A stretch of DNA of 64,000 nucleotides from Cellulomonas sp. PhB143 (GCF_003752595.1 NZ_RKIJ01000009.1:530015-594014), one strand, 5' to 3'. Counted from the first letter of the stretch, positions 32,877 to 41,769 are shown. Numbers and translations are program-made. Notes: a model not told the origin generated them from the letters alone.

Positions 32877-33444
32877 GGTTCACCCCCAGGCAGTCGCGCA
32901 GGCGGATGAGCCCGTCGCGGATGCGGGACTTCACGGTCGGCAGCGCCGCGCCCAGATCCTCGGACACCTCGCGGTAGGTGCGCTCCCCGTAGTACGCGCG
33001 CACCACGGCCTCGCGCTGGGTCTCGGTCAGCGACTCCAGGCAGTCGCGGACGGCGGCGCGCTCGAACCGGCCGTCCACCGTCTCGGCGACCGTGTCGCGC
33101 TCGCGCCCGACGACGCTCGCGTCCAGGTCCTTCTGGTCCCGCGCCCGCCGCGACTGCTCGGAGCGGACGCGGTCGATGGCGCGCCGGCGGGTCATCGTGA
33201 TCGCCCAGGTACGCGCGGACGCACGGGTCGCGTCGAACCGCGCTGCCGTCTGCCACACCTCGACCATCACCTCCTGCGTCACCTCGGCCGCGTGGTCCCG
33301 GTCGCGCAGCACCGCCAGGGCGGCACCGAAGACGCTCGGCGACAACGCGTCGTACACCGGGCCGAACGCGTCGGAGTCACCCTCGGCGCACGCCGCGAGC
33401 GCGGCGTCCAGCGCGTCGGGCTCGCTCGTCCTCACGTGTGGCAC
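32869..33444 (-). CDS. sigK: ECF sigma factor SigK
   Basis: 191 aa. Region 2 (about 30-100) has VYDALSPSVFGAALAVLRDRDHAAEVTQEVMVEVW and TRRRAIDRVRSEQSRRAR. Region 4 (about 130-185) has LESLTETQREAVVRAYYGERTYREVSEDLG and PTVKSRIRDGLIRLRDCLG. Both match the SigK group (ECF19) of mycobacteria and relatives. GTG 33444 is selected because CAGACT lies 6 nt upstream; a second GTG at 33435 is possible. The sigK-rskA pair lies directly behind a secreted GH76 gene on the same strand. Confidence 0.92.
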   Translation of the reverse strand: MPHVRTSEPDALDAALAACAEGDSDAFGPVYDALSPSVFGAALAVLRDRDHAAEVTQEVMVEVWQTAARFDATRASARTWAITMTRRRAIDRVRSEQSRRARDQKDLDASVVGRERDTVAETVDGRFERAAVRDCLESLTETQREAVVRAYYGERTYREVSEDLGAALPTVKSRIRDGLIRLRDCLGVNHG

Positions 33445-33450
33445 GGGCCC

Positions 33451-33456
33451 AGTCTG
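33451..33456 (-). promoter_or_regulatory. -10-like box CAGACT of sigK-rskA
   Basis: Minus-strand CAGACT, 6 nt before GTG 33444. Confidence 0.4.
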
Positions 33457-33512
33457 CCTCAGGCCGGACACCGATGGTTCGAGGCCGGGGCGGTGGCGGA
33501 TGGGTCGTGTCG

Positions 33513-35324
33513 TCAACGGCAGTCGACGGTGGCGTAGCCCACGCGCGTCGTGGCCGTGCGTGCCTCGCCGTCGACCGTGCCCGACGCCGTGACCGTCACC
33601 TCGCCCGGGGGCAGGGCCGGCCGGCGCGCGTTCAGCGCCGCGGAGGCGGACGTGCCCGGGCGCACCGTGCGCTCGGCGGGCGTGCCGTAGTCCGTGGCGA
33701 TCCCGATCCGCAGCGCCCCGTCCTCGCCGTTGGTCGCGCGCACCGCCAGGTAGGCGTTGCCGCCGACGCAGCGCGGGACGACGGTCGTGTCCACCGCGAG
33801 CGCCGGGTCGACCGGGTCCACCGGGTCCGACGCGGCCGCGTTCATCAGCGCCAGGGCGCTGCTCTGGCACCCGACGCCGGTGGCGCCGGCGGGACCGGAC
33901 CACGAGATGCCGTACTGGTCGAAGGCGTTGCGCGCCTGGGCGTGGGCGGTGTCGGCGTTGTGCGCCAGGTAGGCCGCGTACGGCTGCCCGTCCAGGGCGC
34001 CGTCGAGGTCGACGAGCCCGCGCACCGCGGCCGCCTTGAACGTCGCGCCGTCGCCGGCGCAGGTGTCCCAGCCCTCGGCCGGGTCACGCAGCACCCCGCC
34101 CGACGTCGTCAGCGCACCCGGCGCGGTCGTCGCGTCCGCGACGTCGCGGGCCGTGCCGAGGAGCGCCGCGTCGCCGGTCGCCGCGTGCAGGCCGACGAGG
34201 CCCGAGACCAGGACGCCCTGGTTGTAGGTGAACGTCGTGCCGCCCGGCGTGCAGGCGGGCGCCGTGACGCCGTCGGCCACCAGGTCGTCGTCACCCAGGA
34301 GACCGCTGCCGCGGAACCAGTCCCACTCCGCGGTGGCGCGCGCCAGGTACGCCGTGTCGCCCGCCACCCGCTCGTGCAGCAGGGCGTTGACCTGGAGGTA
34401 CAGGCTGTTGGCGATGGCGGCCTTGTAGTCGCCGCCGACCTTCCAGACGACGCCCCCGCCGCACCGCTCGTCCCAGGCGTCGTGCATGTGCTCGGCCGCG
34501 GCGCGCGCGGTGTCGAGGTAGCGCTGCTCGCCCGTGAGGTCGTAGGCGTCGATCCACGCGACCGCCCACCAGCCCGTGTCGTCGACGTACTCGTTGCGGA
34601 ACTGGCCGCCCTGCGCGTCGACGTTCGCGTCGTAGGTGCGGGCGATCGCGTACTCGTAGCTGCCCATGCCCGCCACGTCGGCGTTCTCGATGACCGCCGA
34701 GAGCGCGACGGCCGACGGCCACCACTGGTCGTGGTGGAACAGCCCGGTCTCGTTGTCGTAGGTCGCCATCATCGCGGTCGCTGCCGCCGTCGTGCGGTTG
34801 CCCGCGTTCCAGGTCGTGCGCGCCCAGGCGGTGCAGCCCGCCTGCCCGGCGACGCTCGCGCACGCGCGCAGCGCGCCGACCCGCTTGGTGGTCCAGTCGT
34901 CGTTGTTGTACATCAGCGTCCGTGCGCCCGACGCGCCGTCGGGCACGGTCGTGGCACCGAGCCGCGCGCCGTCCGCCCAGGTCTCGCCGCCGTCGAACGA
35001 CCGGTCCAGCCACACCTCGTCGCCCGCCGCGGCGCCGTCGACCGACGCCCAGCCCATCGGGTCGGAGTCGCTCACGCGGAGCGTCACGGTCCGCCCGGCG
35101 ACCGTGGCCGAGACGGGCGCGCGCTCGTCCGGTGCGAGCGACGCGTCGCGCCCGTCGCAGTGCAGGTTGCAGATCTCGGGCGCCGCCGGCTCGGCAGCGC
35201 CGCCCGCGGCCCAGGACCCCGCCGCGGGGACGAGCGTCGCGGCGACCGCGAGGGCCGACGCCGCGGCGGCGGCCCGGAGCGAGCGACCGCGAACCGATCG
35301 GCGGACGGAGAGACTGACGGACAT
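33513..35324 (-). CDS. Secreted glycoside hydrolase family 76 protein
   Basis: 603 aa. An Arg-containing signal peptide (about 1-40, ending near SWAAGGA) starts the protein. Residues about 45-150 form a small domain with a Cys pair and the 'WLDRSFDGGETW' phrase. The GH76 (alpha-1,6-mannanase type) catalytic domain spans about 150-465. It has the Asp-Asp pair in YVDDTGWWAVAWIDAYDLTG, then WKVGGDYKAAIANSLYLQ and FTYNQGVLVSGLVGLHAATG. Residues about 490-603 form a separate beta-rich C-terminal domain. GH76 enzymes cut alpha-1,6-mannan backbones of fungal walls or of bacterial lipomannan. ATG 35324 has AGGGGTG before it. Confidence 0.88.
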   Translation of the reverse strand: MSVSLSVRRSVRGRSLRAAAAASALAVAATLVPAAGSWAAGGAAEPAAPEICNLHCDGRDASLAPDERAPVSATVAGRTVTLRVSDSDPMGWASVDGAAAGDEVWLDRSFDGGETWADGARLGATTVPDGASGARTLMYNNDDWTTKRVGALRACASVAGQAGCTAWARTTWNAGNRTTAAATAMMATYDNETGLFHHDQWWPSAVALSAVIENADVAGMGSYEYAIARTYDANVDAQGGQFRNEYVDDTGWWAVAWIDAYDLTGEQRYLDTARAAAEHMHDAWDERCGGGVVWKVGGDYKAAIANSLYLQVNALLHERVAGDTAYLARATAEWDWFRGSGLLGDDDLVADGVTAPACTPGGTTFTYNQGVLVSGLVGLHAATGDAALLGTARDVADATTAPGALTTSGGVLRDPAEGWDTCAGDGATFKAAAVRGLVDLDGALDGQPYAAYLAHNADTAHAQARNAFDQYGISWSGPAGATGVGCQSSALALMNAAASDPVDPVDPALAVDTTVVPRCVGGNAYLAVRATNGEDGALRIGIATDYGTPAERTVRPGTSASAALNARRPALPPGEVTVTASGTVDGEARTATTRVGYATVDCR

Positions 35325-35450
35325 GGCACACCCCTGCGGCTCGTCGACCCGGCACCGTTGCCGGCGGTCGCCGCAAGCCTGGCCGATGACAGCGCTGTCC
35401 GCAACGGCAGGGACTGCGCGCTGCCGATCCGCACCACGCGGCCCCGACGG

Positions 35451-35530
35451 CGAGCACGGGGTTGCCGTCTCGCGAGCACGGGGTTGCCGCCGGATCAGCA
35501 CACCTGATCGGGCGGCAACCCCGTGGTCGG
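35451..35530. terminator. Intergenic palindrome, GAGCACGGGGTTGCCG family, copy 2
   Basis: A 17-nt partial copy (35451-35467) is followed by a full hairpin: arm 35473-35491, inner stem GATCAG/CTGATC, arm 35511-35530. It lies at the 3' end of the DAHP synthase gene. Confidence 0.8.
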
Positions 35531-35560
35531 CGGAGAGGGGAGGGGGGAAGGGCGGGCGGG

Positions 35561-36727
35561 TCAGCGCGCCCGGCGCGCCCGGACCGAGGCCGCGAGCACG
35601 TCGAGCAGCTCCGCCGTCGTGTCCCAGTCCATGCACGCGTCCGTGACCGACCTGCCGTACTCCAGCCCCGACGGCGCGGGCGCCTGCGCCCCGGCCACGA
35701 GGAACGACTCCATCATCAGGCCCGTCACGCCCTGCTCGCCCTCGGCCAGGCGCGCCGCGACCTCGCGCACGACCTCGGCCTGGCGCACGTGGTCCTTGCC
35801 CGAGTTGCCGTGCGAGGCGTCCACGACGAGCCCGTGCTCGACGGCGCCCCCCAGGCCCGAGGTGCGGGCCACGTCGAGCGCGGCGGCGACGTCGTCGGCC
35901 CCGTAGTTCGGGCCGCCCCGCCCGCCGCGGAGGATGACGTGGCAGTCCGGGTTGCCGGCGGTCTCGACGGCCGCGGCCCGGCCGGCGGAGTCCATGCCGA
36001 AGAAGGTGTGCTCGCTCGCCGCCGTGATGCAGCCGTCGACGGCGATGCGCACGTCGCCGTCCGTCGCGTTCTTGAACCCGACCGGCATCGACAGGCCGGA
36101 CGCGAGCTGGCGGTGCACCTGGCTCTCCGCGTTGCGCGCGCCGATCGCGCCCCAGGAGACCGCGTCGGCGATGTACTGCGGCGACGTCGGCTCGAGGAAC
36201 TCGCACGCCGCGGGCACCCCGGCGTCGAGCACGCCGAGCAGCACCTCCCGGGCGAGCCGCAGGCCGTGGTGCACGTCGTGCGAGCCGTCGAGGTGCGGGT
36301 CGTTGATCAGGCCCTTCCAGCCGACCGTCGTCCGCGGCTTCTCGAAGTAGACGCGCATGACCACGCACAGGTCGTCGGCGAGCTCGCGGGCGACGGCGGC
36401 GAGCCGGCGCGCGTAGTCGAGCGCGGCCTCCGGGTCGTGCACCGAGCAGGGCCCGACGATGACGAGCAGCCGGTCGTCGTCGCCGGCGAGGACGTCGCGG
36501 ACCTCGCGGCGCGACGTCGTCACGAGGTCCGAGCGGGCGTCGCCGAGCGGAAGGGCGGCCAGCATGTCGGCCGGGGCCGGCAGCGGCGCGAGCGCGTGGA
36601 TGCGCAGGTCGGAGGTGCCGGTGCGCGGGGCGTAGTCGGGCGTCGAGGTCACGCCGTCCATCGTCGCACCGCGGGCGACGGTCGTCGCCGGCGCATCCGA
36701 GGGCTGGGCGGGGGTGGTGGTGCTCAT
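35561..36727 (-). CDS. aroG: 3-deoxy-7-phosphoheptulonate (DAHP) synthase, class I
   Basis: 388 aa. It condenses phosphoenolpyruvate with erythrose 4-phosphate, the first step of aromatic amino acid synthesis. The class I (AroG/AroF/AroH) sequence is clear: LLVIVGPCSVHDPEAALDYA, VMRVYFEKPRTTVGWKGLINDPHLDGS, EFLEPTSPQYIADAVSWGAIGARNAESQ, MPVGFKNATDG and VDASHGNSGKDH. The first 40 residues are extra and low-complexity. AGGAG precedes ATG 36727. Upstream lies a leader peptide rich in Trp/Tyr/Phe codons with an attenuator hairpin, so transcription is probably tuned by charged aromatic tRNA. Confidence 0.94.
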   Translation of the reverse strand: MSTTTPAQPSDAPATTVARGATMDGVTSTPDYAPRTGTSDLRIHALAPLPAPADMLAALPLGDARSDLVTTSRREVRDVLAGDDDRLLVIVGPCSVHDPEAALDYARRLAAVARELADDLCVVMRVYFEKPRTTVGWKGLINDPHLDGSHDVHHGLRLAREVLLGVLDAGVPAACEFLEPTSPQYIADAVSWGAIGARNAESQVHRQLASGLSMPVGFKNATDGDVRIAVDGCITAASEHTFFGMDSAGRAAAVETAGNPDCHVILRGGRGGPNYGADDVAAALDVARTSGLGGAVEHGLVVDASHGNSGKDHVRQAEVVREVAARLAEGEQGVTGLMMESFLVAGAQAPAPSGLEYGRSVTDACMDWDTTAELLDVLAASVRARRAR

Positions 36728-36807
36728 GCGGGGGGCTCCTGGTCTGTGTGGATCGGACGGCGCCGCTCACCGCGTCCGTGCCCGGAGCGGCCCGTCTGAA
36801 TGACGAA

Positions 36808-36836
36808 GGGCCCGGACGCGTGTCGCGTCCTGGCCC
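36808..36836 (-). terminator. Attenuator hairpin of the DAHP synthase leader
   Basis: On the minus strand a 12-bp stem with one mismatch (GGGCC, GGACGCG / CGCGTCC, GGCCC) closes on ACA and is followed by TTCGTCATT. It lies between the leader peptide stop (36864) and the DAHP synthase start (36727), where an intrinsic attenuator belongs. Confidence 0.72.
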
Positions 36837-36842
36837 TGTGCT

Positions 36843-36897
36843 GGCTCCGGTGGGGTGTGTCGGTCAGGCGCCCGCCCGCTCGGCCCCACCAGGAGCC
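36843..36897 (-). promoter_or_regulatory. Leader-overlapping stem upstream of the attenuator
   Basis: Arms 36843-36855 and 36884-36897 pair over 13 bp with one bulge. The 5' arm is inside the leader coding sequence, just after the aromatic codons. A ribosome stalled there would disrupt this stem and change which downstream hairpin forms. Confidence 0.6.
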
Positions 36898-36929
36898 GGC
36901 GTAAAGCGCCAATACCAACGGATGTCCAC
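36864..36929 (-). CDS. Aromatic leader peptide of DAHP synthase
   Basis: 21 residues beginning (M)DIRWYWRFTPAPG. Codons 5 to 9 are Trp, Tyr, Trp, Arg, Phe, all three aromatic amino acids in five codons. TAT and TTT are used where this genome nearly always prefers TAC and TTC. GTG 36929 lies 6 nt after a TACGGT box, so the leader mRNA is itself leaderless. The frame stops at TGA 36864, before the attenuator hairpin. This is the arrangement of ribosome-mediated attenuation known for trp operons and for actinobacterial aro genes. Confidence 0.75.
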   Translation of the reverse strand: MDIRWYWRFTPAPGGAERAGA

Positions 36930-36935
36930 GGGGGG

Positions 36936-36941
36936 ACCGTA
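36936..36941 (-). promoter_or_regulatory. -10 box TACGGT of the leader peptide-DAHP synthase transcript
   Basis: Minus-strand TACGGT, 6 nt before the leader GTG 36929. It is 14 bp from the divergent TAGCCT box. Confidence 0.55.
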
Positions 36942-36955
36942 GCACAGCGGCGCCG

Positions 36956-36961
36956 TAGCCT
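36956..36961 (+). promoter_or_regulatory. -10 box TAGCCT of the PrmC-like gene
   Basis: TAGCCT, 6 nt before GTG 36968. Divergent from the DAHP synthase promoter. Confidence 0.55.
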
Positions 36962-36967
36962 GAGGCG

Positions 36968-37849
36968 GTGCCTCACCGTCCGCGCCGCCGCCCCGCCGCG
37001 CCCACCCTCCCGGCGTCCGCCGCCGTCGCGTCCCGGTACGACGACGTCGTGCGCACCCTGCGCGCGGCCGGGTGCGTCTTCGCCGAGGACGAGGCGACGG
37101 TGCTGCTCGCCTCGGCCGACGACGTCGCGCAGCTGGACGCGACGGTCGCGCAGCGGGTGTCCGGTCTCCCGCTCGAGCAGGTGGTGGGCTGGGCGGAGAT
37201 CTGCGGCCTGCGCGTCACCGTCGCGCCGGGCGTCTTCGTCCCGCGACGGCGCACCGAGACCCTCGCCCTCGAGGCGTCGCGCCTCGCGACCGTCGCCTCG
37301 GACATGGCCCGGGCGGCCGACGGCGTCCCGGTCGTCGTCGACCTCTGCTGCGGGTCCGGGGCGATCGCCCTCGTCGTGGCCCGCGCGCTGGAGGACGCGC
37401 GCCCGCCGCGGCCCGTGGAGCTGCACGCGGCCGACGTCGAGCCCGCCGCGGTCGCCTGCGCGCGGGCGAACCTGCGCGCCGTCGGCGGGGCCGTCCACGA
37501 GGGCGACCTGTTCGACGCGCTCCCCCGCGACCTCGTCGGCCGCATCGACGTGCTGACCGCGAACGTGCCCTACGTGCCGAGCGACGAGGTCGGCCTCCTC
37601 CCGGCGGAGGCCCGGCTGCACGAGCCGCTCGTCACGCTCGACGGCGGCCGCGACGGCCTCGTCCTGCTGCGCCGGGTCGCGGCGACGGCCCCGCGCTGGC
37701 TCGCGCCCGGCGGGCACGTGCTCGTCGAGACCAGCGAGCGCCAGCGGTCGGCGGCCGTCGACGCGTTCGACGCCGCCGGGCTGACGACGCGCGTGGTGAG
37801 CGACCCCGAGCGGGGCGCGACCGTCGTCGTCGGCACCCTGCCTGCCTGA
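36968..37849 (+). CDS. PrmC-related putative N5-glutamine methyltransferase
   Basis: 293 aa. The SAM-binding motif is VVVDLCCGSGAIALVVARAL, after PGVFVPRRRTETLA, the PrmC/HemK substrate-side phrase. The catalytic NPPY of PrmC, which holds the glutamine amide, reads NVPYVPSDE here. That change is seen in a PrmC-related family found mainly in actinobacteria in addition to true PrmC. The target is therefore uncertain and need not be a release factor. GTG 36968 is a leaderless start. The last segment (ERGATVVVGTLPA) is usual for the family. Confidence 0.83.
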   Translation: MPHRPRRRPAAPTLPASAAVASRYDDVVRTLRAAGCVFAEDEATVLLASADDVAQLDATVAQRVSGLPLEQVVGWAEICGLRVTVAPGVFVPRRRTETLALEASRLATVASDMARAADGVPVVVDLCCGSGAIALVVARALEDARPPRPVELHAADVEPAAVACARANLRAVGGAVHEGDLFDALPRDLVGRIDVLTANVPYVPSDEVGLLPAEARLHEPLVTLDGGRDGLVLLRRVAATAPRWLAPGGHVLVETSERQRSAAVDAFDAAGLTTRVVSDPERGATVVVGTLPA

Positions 37850-37895
37850 ACCACCGTGCCCTCCTGAACCAGTCCCGCCGGTCTGAGACACCTCA

Positions 37896-37908
37896 TTACT
37901 CAGAGCAA
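37896..37908. promoter_or_regulatory. TTACTCAGAGCAA palindrome, candidate repressor site
   Basis: A 13-bp inverted repeat with one mismatch, 21 nt before GTG 37930 and just ahead of a GAGGAT -10-like box. The position, between -35 and -10, suggests repression of the ABC exporter operon by a small MarR- or PadR-type regulator; no such gene is in the window. Confidence 0.45.
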
Positions 37909-37929
37909 CGAAGTGAGAGGATCGGGGGC

Positions 37930-39834
37930 GTGCCCCCTCCCACCCCGCCCGGGCCCGGCACGGCCGCGTCGACGATCTCGACGCTGCGCCGTCTCGGCCC
38001 GTTCGTCCGCCCCGCCCGCACCCGGATCGCGCTCGGCGCGCTCGCCGCGCTGCTCGCGAGCCTGAGCGCGCTCGCGATCCCGCGCGTCCTCGAGCGCATC
38101 GTCGACGGCCCGCTGGCCGGCGGCGTCGCGACCGGCGACCGCACGGGCCTGTACGTGGGGACCGCGGCCGTGCTCGCGTTCGGCCTGCTCGAGGCCGCGT
38201 TCATCGCCGCGCGCCGCCGCCTCGTGCTCGTCCCCTCGACCGAGGTCGAGAAGGCCATGCGCATGCGGCTGTTCGCGCACCTGCAGGACCTGGAGGTCGC
38301 GTTCCACGACCGGTGGTCGGGCGGTCAGCTGCTCTCGCGCTCGATGAGCGACATCAACCTGCTGCGCCGCTGGATCGCGTTCGGCATCGTCATGCTCGTG
38401 GTCGACGCCGTCACGCTCGTCGTCGGCACGGGCCTGCTCCTCGCGACGAGCGTCCCGCTCGGGCTGATCTACCTGGCCGGCGCGGTCCCGGTGACGGTCA
38501 TGGCGTTCCGCTTCTCGCGCCGGTTCCGGGCCGTGGCGCGGCTGTCGCAGGACCAGGCGGGCGACCTCGCGACGAACGTCGAGGAGTCGGTGCACGGGAT
38601 CCGGGTGCTCAAGGCGTTCGGCCGCGGGCGCGACGCGATGGCCGGCTTCACCGCCCGCGCCACCACGCTGCGCGAGACCGAGATCCGCAAGGCACGCATC
38701 CTGTCCACCTTGCAGGGCTCGTTCACCGCGATCCCCGACGTCGCGCTCGGGTTCGCCCTGGCGCTGGGGATCTGGCTCGTCTCCGAGGGTGACCTCGGCG
38801 TGGGCGCGCTCGCCGCGTTCTTCGCGACGACGGCGGTGCTCGCCGCGCCCGTGATCGACCTCGGCATGCTGCTGTCGATGACGCTCAACGCGCGCACGGC
38901 GCTCGAGCGCTACCTCGAGGTGCTCGACACCCCGGTGGCGGTGACGGACCCCGAGCACCCCGTCCGGCTGACCGACCCGCGCGGGGAGCTCGAGCTGCGC
39001 GGCGTGCGGTTCCGCTTCCAGGACGCGACGACGGACGTGCTCGACGGCGTCGACCTCGTCGTGCCCGCCGGCTCGCGCACCGCGCTGGTGGGCCTCACCG
39101 GCTCCGGGAAGTCGACCCTCGCGATGCTCGTGCCGCGGCTGTACGACGTCACGGGCGGGCAGGTGCTGGTCGACGGCGTCGACGTGCGCGACCTGACACG
39201 CGCCGACCTGCGCACGGTCGTCTCCGTCGCGTTCGAGGACGCGACCCTGTTCTCCGCCTCCGTGCGCGAGAACATCCTGCTCGGTGCGCCCGCGGGCGCC
39301 CGCGACGGCGCGGCGGGCGAGGCGGCCCTGGCCCGGGCGATCGACGTCGCCCGCGCCGGGTTCGTGCACGACCTGCCCGACGGCGTCGAGACGACCATCG
39401 GCGAGGAGGGCCTGAGCCTGTCCGGCGGCCAGCGCCAGCGCCTCGCGCTCGCCCGCGCCATCGCGGCCGAGCCCCGGATCCTCGTGCTCGACGACCCGCT
39501 CTCCGCGCTCGACGTGGAGACCGAGGCCGCGATCCAGGCGCGCCTGGACGTCGAGCTCGCCGGGATCACGACCCTCGTCGTCGCGCACCGGCCCTCCACC
39601 GTGGCGCTCGCCGACCGGGTCGCCGTCCTCGAGGACGGGCGCATCACCGCGGTCGGGACGCACAGCGACCTGCTCGCCACCCACCCCTCCTACCGGCATC
39701 TCATCTCCACGCTCGACGCCGAGCAGCAGGACGACGACGCCCGGCACACCGACCCGGCCGAACCGGGCATCCTGCGCAGCAGCGCCCCCGCCGCCGACGG
39801 CAGGGCCAGCACCGGCGGAGGGAGGACCCGATGA
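37930..39834 (+). CDS. ABC exporter half-transporter, degenerate ATPase site subunit
   Basis: 634 aa. Residues about 20-310 form six transmembrane helices of the type IV exporter fold. The nucleotide-binding domain has Walker [10 protein letters not shown] (about 389), signature LSGGQ (about 497) and Walker [13 protein letters not shown] (about 517). The catalytic glutamate after Walker B is Asp in this subunit. The Q-loop Gln also appears replaced: the segment reads [13 protein letters not shown]. These are the features of the inactive-site half of heterodimeric exporters such as TM287/288. The C-terminal 50 residues are hydrophilic. The next gene overlaps by 4 nt (ATGA). Confidence 0.92.
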   Translation: MPPPTPPGPGTAASTISTLRRLGPFVRPARTRIALGALAALLASLSALAIPRVLERIVDGPLAGGVATGDRTGLYVGTAAVLAFGLLEAAFIAARRRLVLVPSTEVEKAMRMRLFAHLQDLEVAFHDRWSGGQLLSRSMSDINLLRRWIAFGIVMLVVDAVTLVVGTGLLLATSVPLGLIYLAGAVPVTVMAFRFSRRFRAVARLSQDQAGDLATNVEESVHGIRVLKAFGRGRDAMAGFTARATTLRETEIRKARILSTLQGSFTAIPDVALGFALALGIWLVSEGDLGVGALAAFFATTAVLAAPVIDLGMLLSMTLNARTALERYLEVLDTPVAVTDPEHPVRLTDPRGELELRGVRFRFQDATTDVLDGVDLVVPAGSRTALVGLTGSGKSTLAMLVPRLYDVTGGQVLVDGVDVRDLTRADLRTVVSVAFEDATLFSASVRENILLGAPAGARDGAAGEAALARAIDVARAGFVHDLPDGVETTIGEEGLSLSGGQRQRLALARAIAAEPRILVLDDPLSALDVETEAAIQARLDVELAGITTLVVAHRPSTVALADRVAVLEDGRITAVGTHSDLLATHPSYRHLISTLDAEQQDDDARHTDPAEPGILRSSAPAADGRASTGGGRTR

Positions 39835-41648
39835 CGACCGCCCGGCACTCCCCCACCCAGGACGAGGACGACGCCGACCTCGGCCGCGACGAGCACCGCG
39901 CCGAGCGCCGGCGCTCCCTCGCGCTCCTCGGCTCGCTGCTCGCGCCCCAGCGCCGGTGGCTGGCGCTCGGCGCCGTCCTCGTCGTGCTGTCCACCGCGTC
40001 GCAGGTCGCGGGCCCGGCGCTCGTCGCGGTCGCCATCGACCGCAGCCTGCCCGCGCTGCGCGACGGGGACGCGAGCGGCATCCTCATGGTCGGCATCGGC
40101 TACGTGCTGCTCGCCGTGCTCGCCGGCGTCACCTACGCGGCGTACGTGCGCACGGCCGCCCGCGTCTCGCAGGCGATCCTGCTCGACCTGCGCCGCCGCG
40201 TGTTCGCCCAGACCCAGCGCCTCAGCCTGGAGTTCCACGAGCGGTACACGTCGGGACGCATCATCTCGCGCCAGACCTCCGACCTCGAGGCGCTGCGCGA
40301 GCTGCTCGACTCCGGGCTCACCGGGATCGTCTCGGGCGTGCTGCTCATGACGTTCACGGGTGTCTCGCTGTTCCTGCTCGACTGGCGCAGCGGCCTGGTG
40401 CTCGCCGTCGCGGTGCTGCCCGCCGCCGCGCTGACCCGCTGGTACCAGAACCGGTCCGCACGCCACTACCGGCGCACGCGGACGACGTCGGCCCGCCTGA
40501 TCGTGTCGTTCGTCGAGACGATGACGGGGATGCGCGCCGTCCAGGCGTTCCGCCGCGAGCGCCCCAACGAGGCGACGTACGAGGCGCTGGCCGAGGACTA
40601 CCGCGACGCCAACACCCGCGCGATCCTGCTCAACGGCACGTTCGACCCGGGCCTGGTGCTCATCGGCAACGTGACGCTGACGGTCGCGCTGCTCGTCGGC
40701 GGGCTGCGCGTGCTCGGGGGGACGCTCGCCGTCGGCGTGCTGCTCGCCGCCCTGCTGTACACGAAGCGGTTCTTCGGGCCCGTGCAGCAGATCGGGATGT
40801 TCTACAACTCGTTCCAGTCGGCGTCGGCCGCGCTGGAGAAGATCTCCGGGCTGCTCGCCGAGCGCACGACGGTCGCGCCGCCGTCGGACCCGGTGCCGCT
40901 GCCCGCGCACGTGGCCGGGGAGATCCGGTTCGACGGCGTCGAGTTCTCCTACGTCTCCGGGCGGCCCGTGCTGCCGAGGACGGACCTGACGATCCCCGCC
41001 GGGCAGACCGTCGCGCTCGTCGGGGCGACCGGCGCGGGCAAGTCGACGCTCGCCAAGCTCGTGACGCGCTTCTACGACGTGACGCAGGGCCGGCTGACGC
41101 TCGACGGCACCGACCTGCGCGACGCGGAGCCGACGGCGCTGCGCCGCGCCGTCGTCATGGTCACCCAGGAGGCGTACCTGTTCTCCGGGACGGTGCGCGA
41201 GAACATCCTCATCGGGCGGCCCGACGCGAGCTTCGAGGACGTCGAGCGCGCCGCGCGGGCGGTGGGCGCCCACGAGTTCGTCATGGCCATGCCCGACGGC
41301 TACGACACCGACGTGAACAAGCGCGGCGGCCGTGTCTCGGCCGGGCAGCGCCAGCTGCTCTCGTTCGCGCGCGCGTTCCTCGCCGACCCGGCGGTGCTGG
41401 TGCTCGACGAGGCGACGTCGTCCCTCGACATCCCCGGCGAGCGCCTCGTCCAGCGGGGGCTGCGGACGCTGCTCGCGGACCGGACGGCGATCATCATCGC
41501 CCACCGCCTGTCCACGGTCGCCGACGCCGACCGGGTGCTCGTCATGGAGCAGGGCCGGATCGTCGAGGACGGCACACCCGCGGAGCTCGTCGCGGCGGAC
41601 GGCCACTACGCGTCGCTGCACCGGGCGTGGCGGGACTCGCTGGTCTGA
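39831..41648 (+). CDS. ABC exporter half-transporter, catalytic subunit
   Basis: 605 aa. The N-terminal 30 residues are charged; six transmembrane helices follow (about 35-320). The ATPase domain has Walker [10 protein letters not shown] (about 400), Q-loop [19 protein letters not shown], signature VSAGQRQL and Walker [13 protein letters not shown] with the normal catalytic Glu. The LSGGQ signature is changed to VSAGQ, and this would face the degenerate Walker B of the partner. The pair therefore has one good and one degraded site. Likely cargo is a drug or lipid; nothing narrows it. Confidence 0.92.
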   Translation: MTTARHSPTQDEDDADLGRDEHRAERRRSLALLGSLLAPQRRWLALGAVLVVLSTASQVAGPALVAVAIDRSLPALRDGDASGILMVGIGYVLLAVLAGVTYAAYVRTAARVSQAILLDLRRRVFAQTQRLSLEFHERYTSGRIISRQTSDLEALRELLDSGLTGIVSGVLLMTFTGVSLFLLDWRSGLVLAVAVLPAAALTRWYQNRSARHYRRTRTTSARLIVSFVETMTGMRAVQAFRRERPNEATYEALAEDYRDANTRAILLNGTFDPGLVLIGNVTLTVALLVGGLRVLGGTLAVGVLLAALLYTKRFFGPVQQIGMFYNSFQSASAALEKISGLLAERTTVAPPSDPVPLPAHVAGEIRFDGVEFSYVSGRPVLPRTDLTIPAGQTVALVGATGAGKSTLAKLVTRFYDVTQGRLTLDGTDLRDAEPTALRRAVVMVTQEAYLFSGTVRENILIGRPDASFEDVERAARAVGAHEFVMAMPDGYDTDVNKRGGRVSAGQRQLLSFARAFLADPAVLVLDEATSSLDIPGERLVQRGLRTLLADRTAIIIAHRLSTVADADRVLVMEQGRIVEDGTPAELVAADGHYASLHRAWRDSLV

Positions 41649-41667
41649 GCGTGCGCCCTCTTCTCGC

Positions 41668-41724
41668 CGACCACGGGGTTGGCGCCGGGTCAGGGGTGCG
41701 GACCCGGCGGCGACCCCGTGCTCG
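41668..41724. terminator. Intergenic palindrome, GAGCACGGGGTTGCCG family, copy 3
   Basis: Arms 41668-41691 and 41701-41724 pair over 24 bp with three mismatches. It follows the exporter operon stop by 19 nt. Confidence 0.78.
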
Positions 41725-41769
41725 CGGGGCGCCAAGGCCGTGGTCGACGGCGCCTCCGGTGACGGTCGG

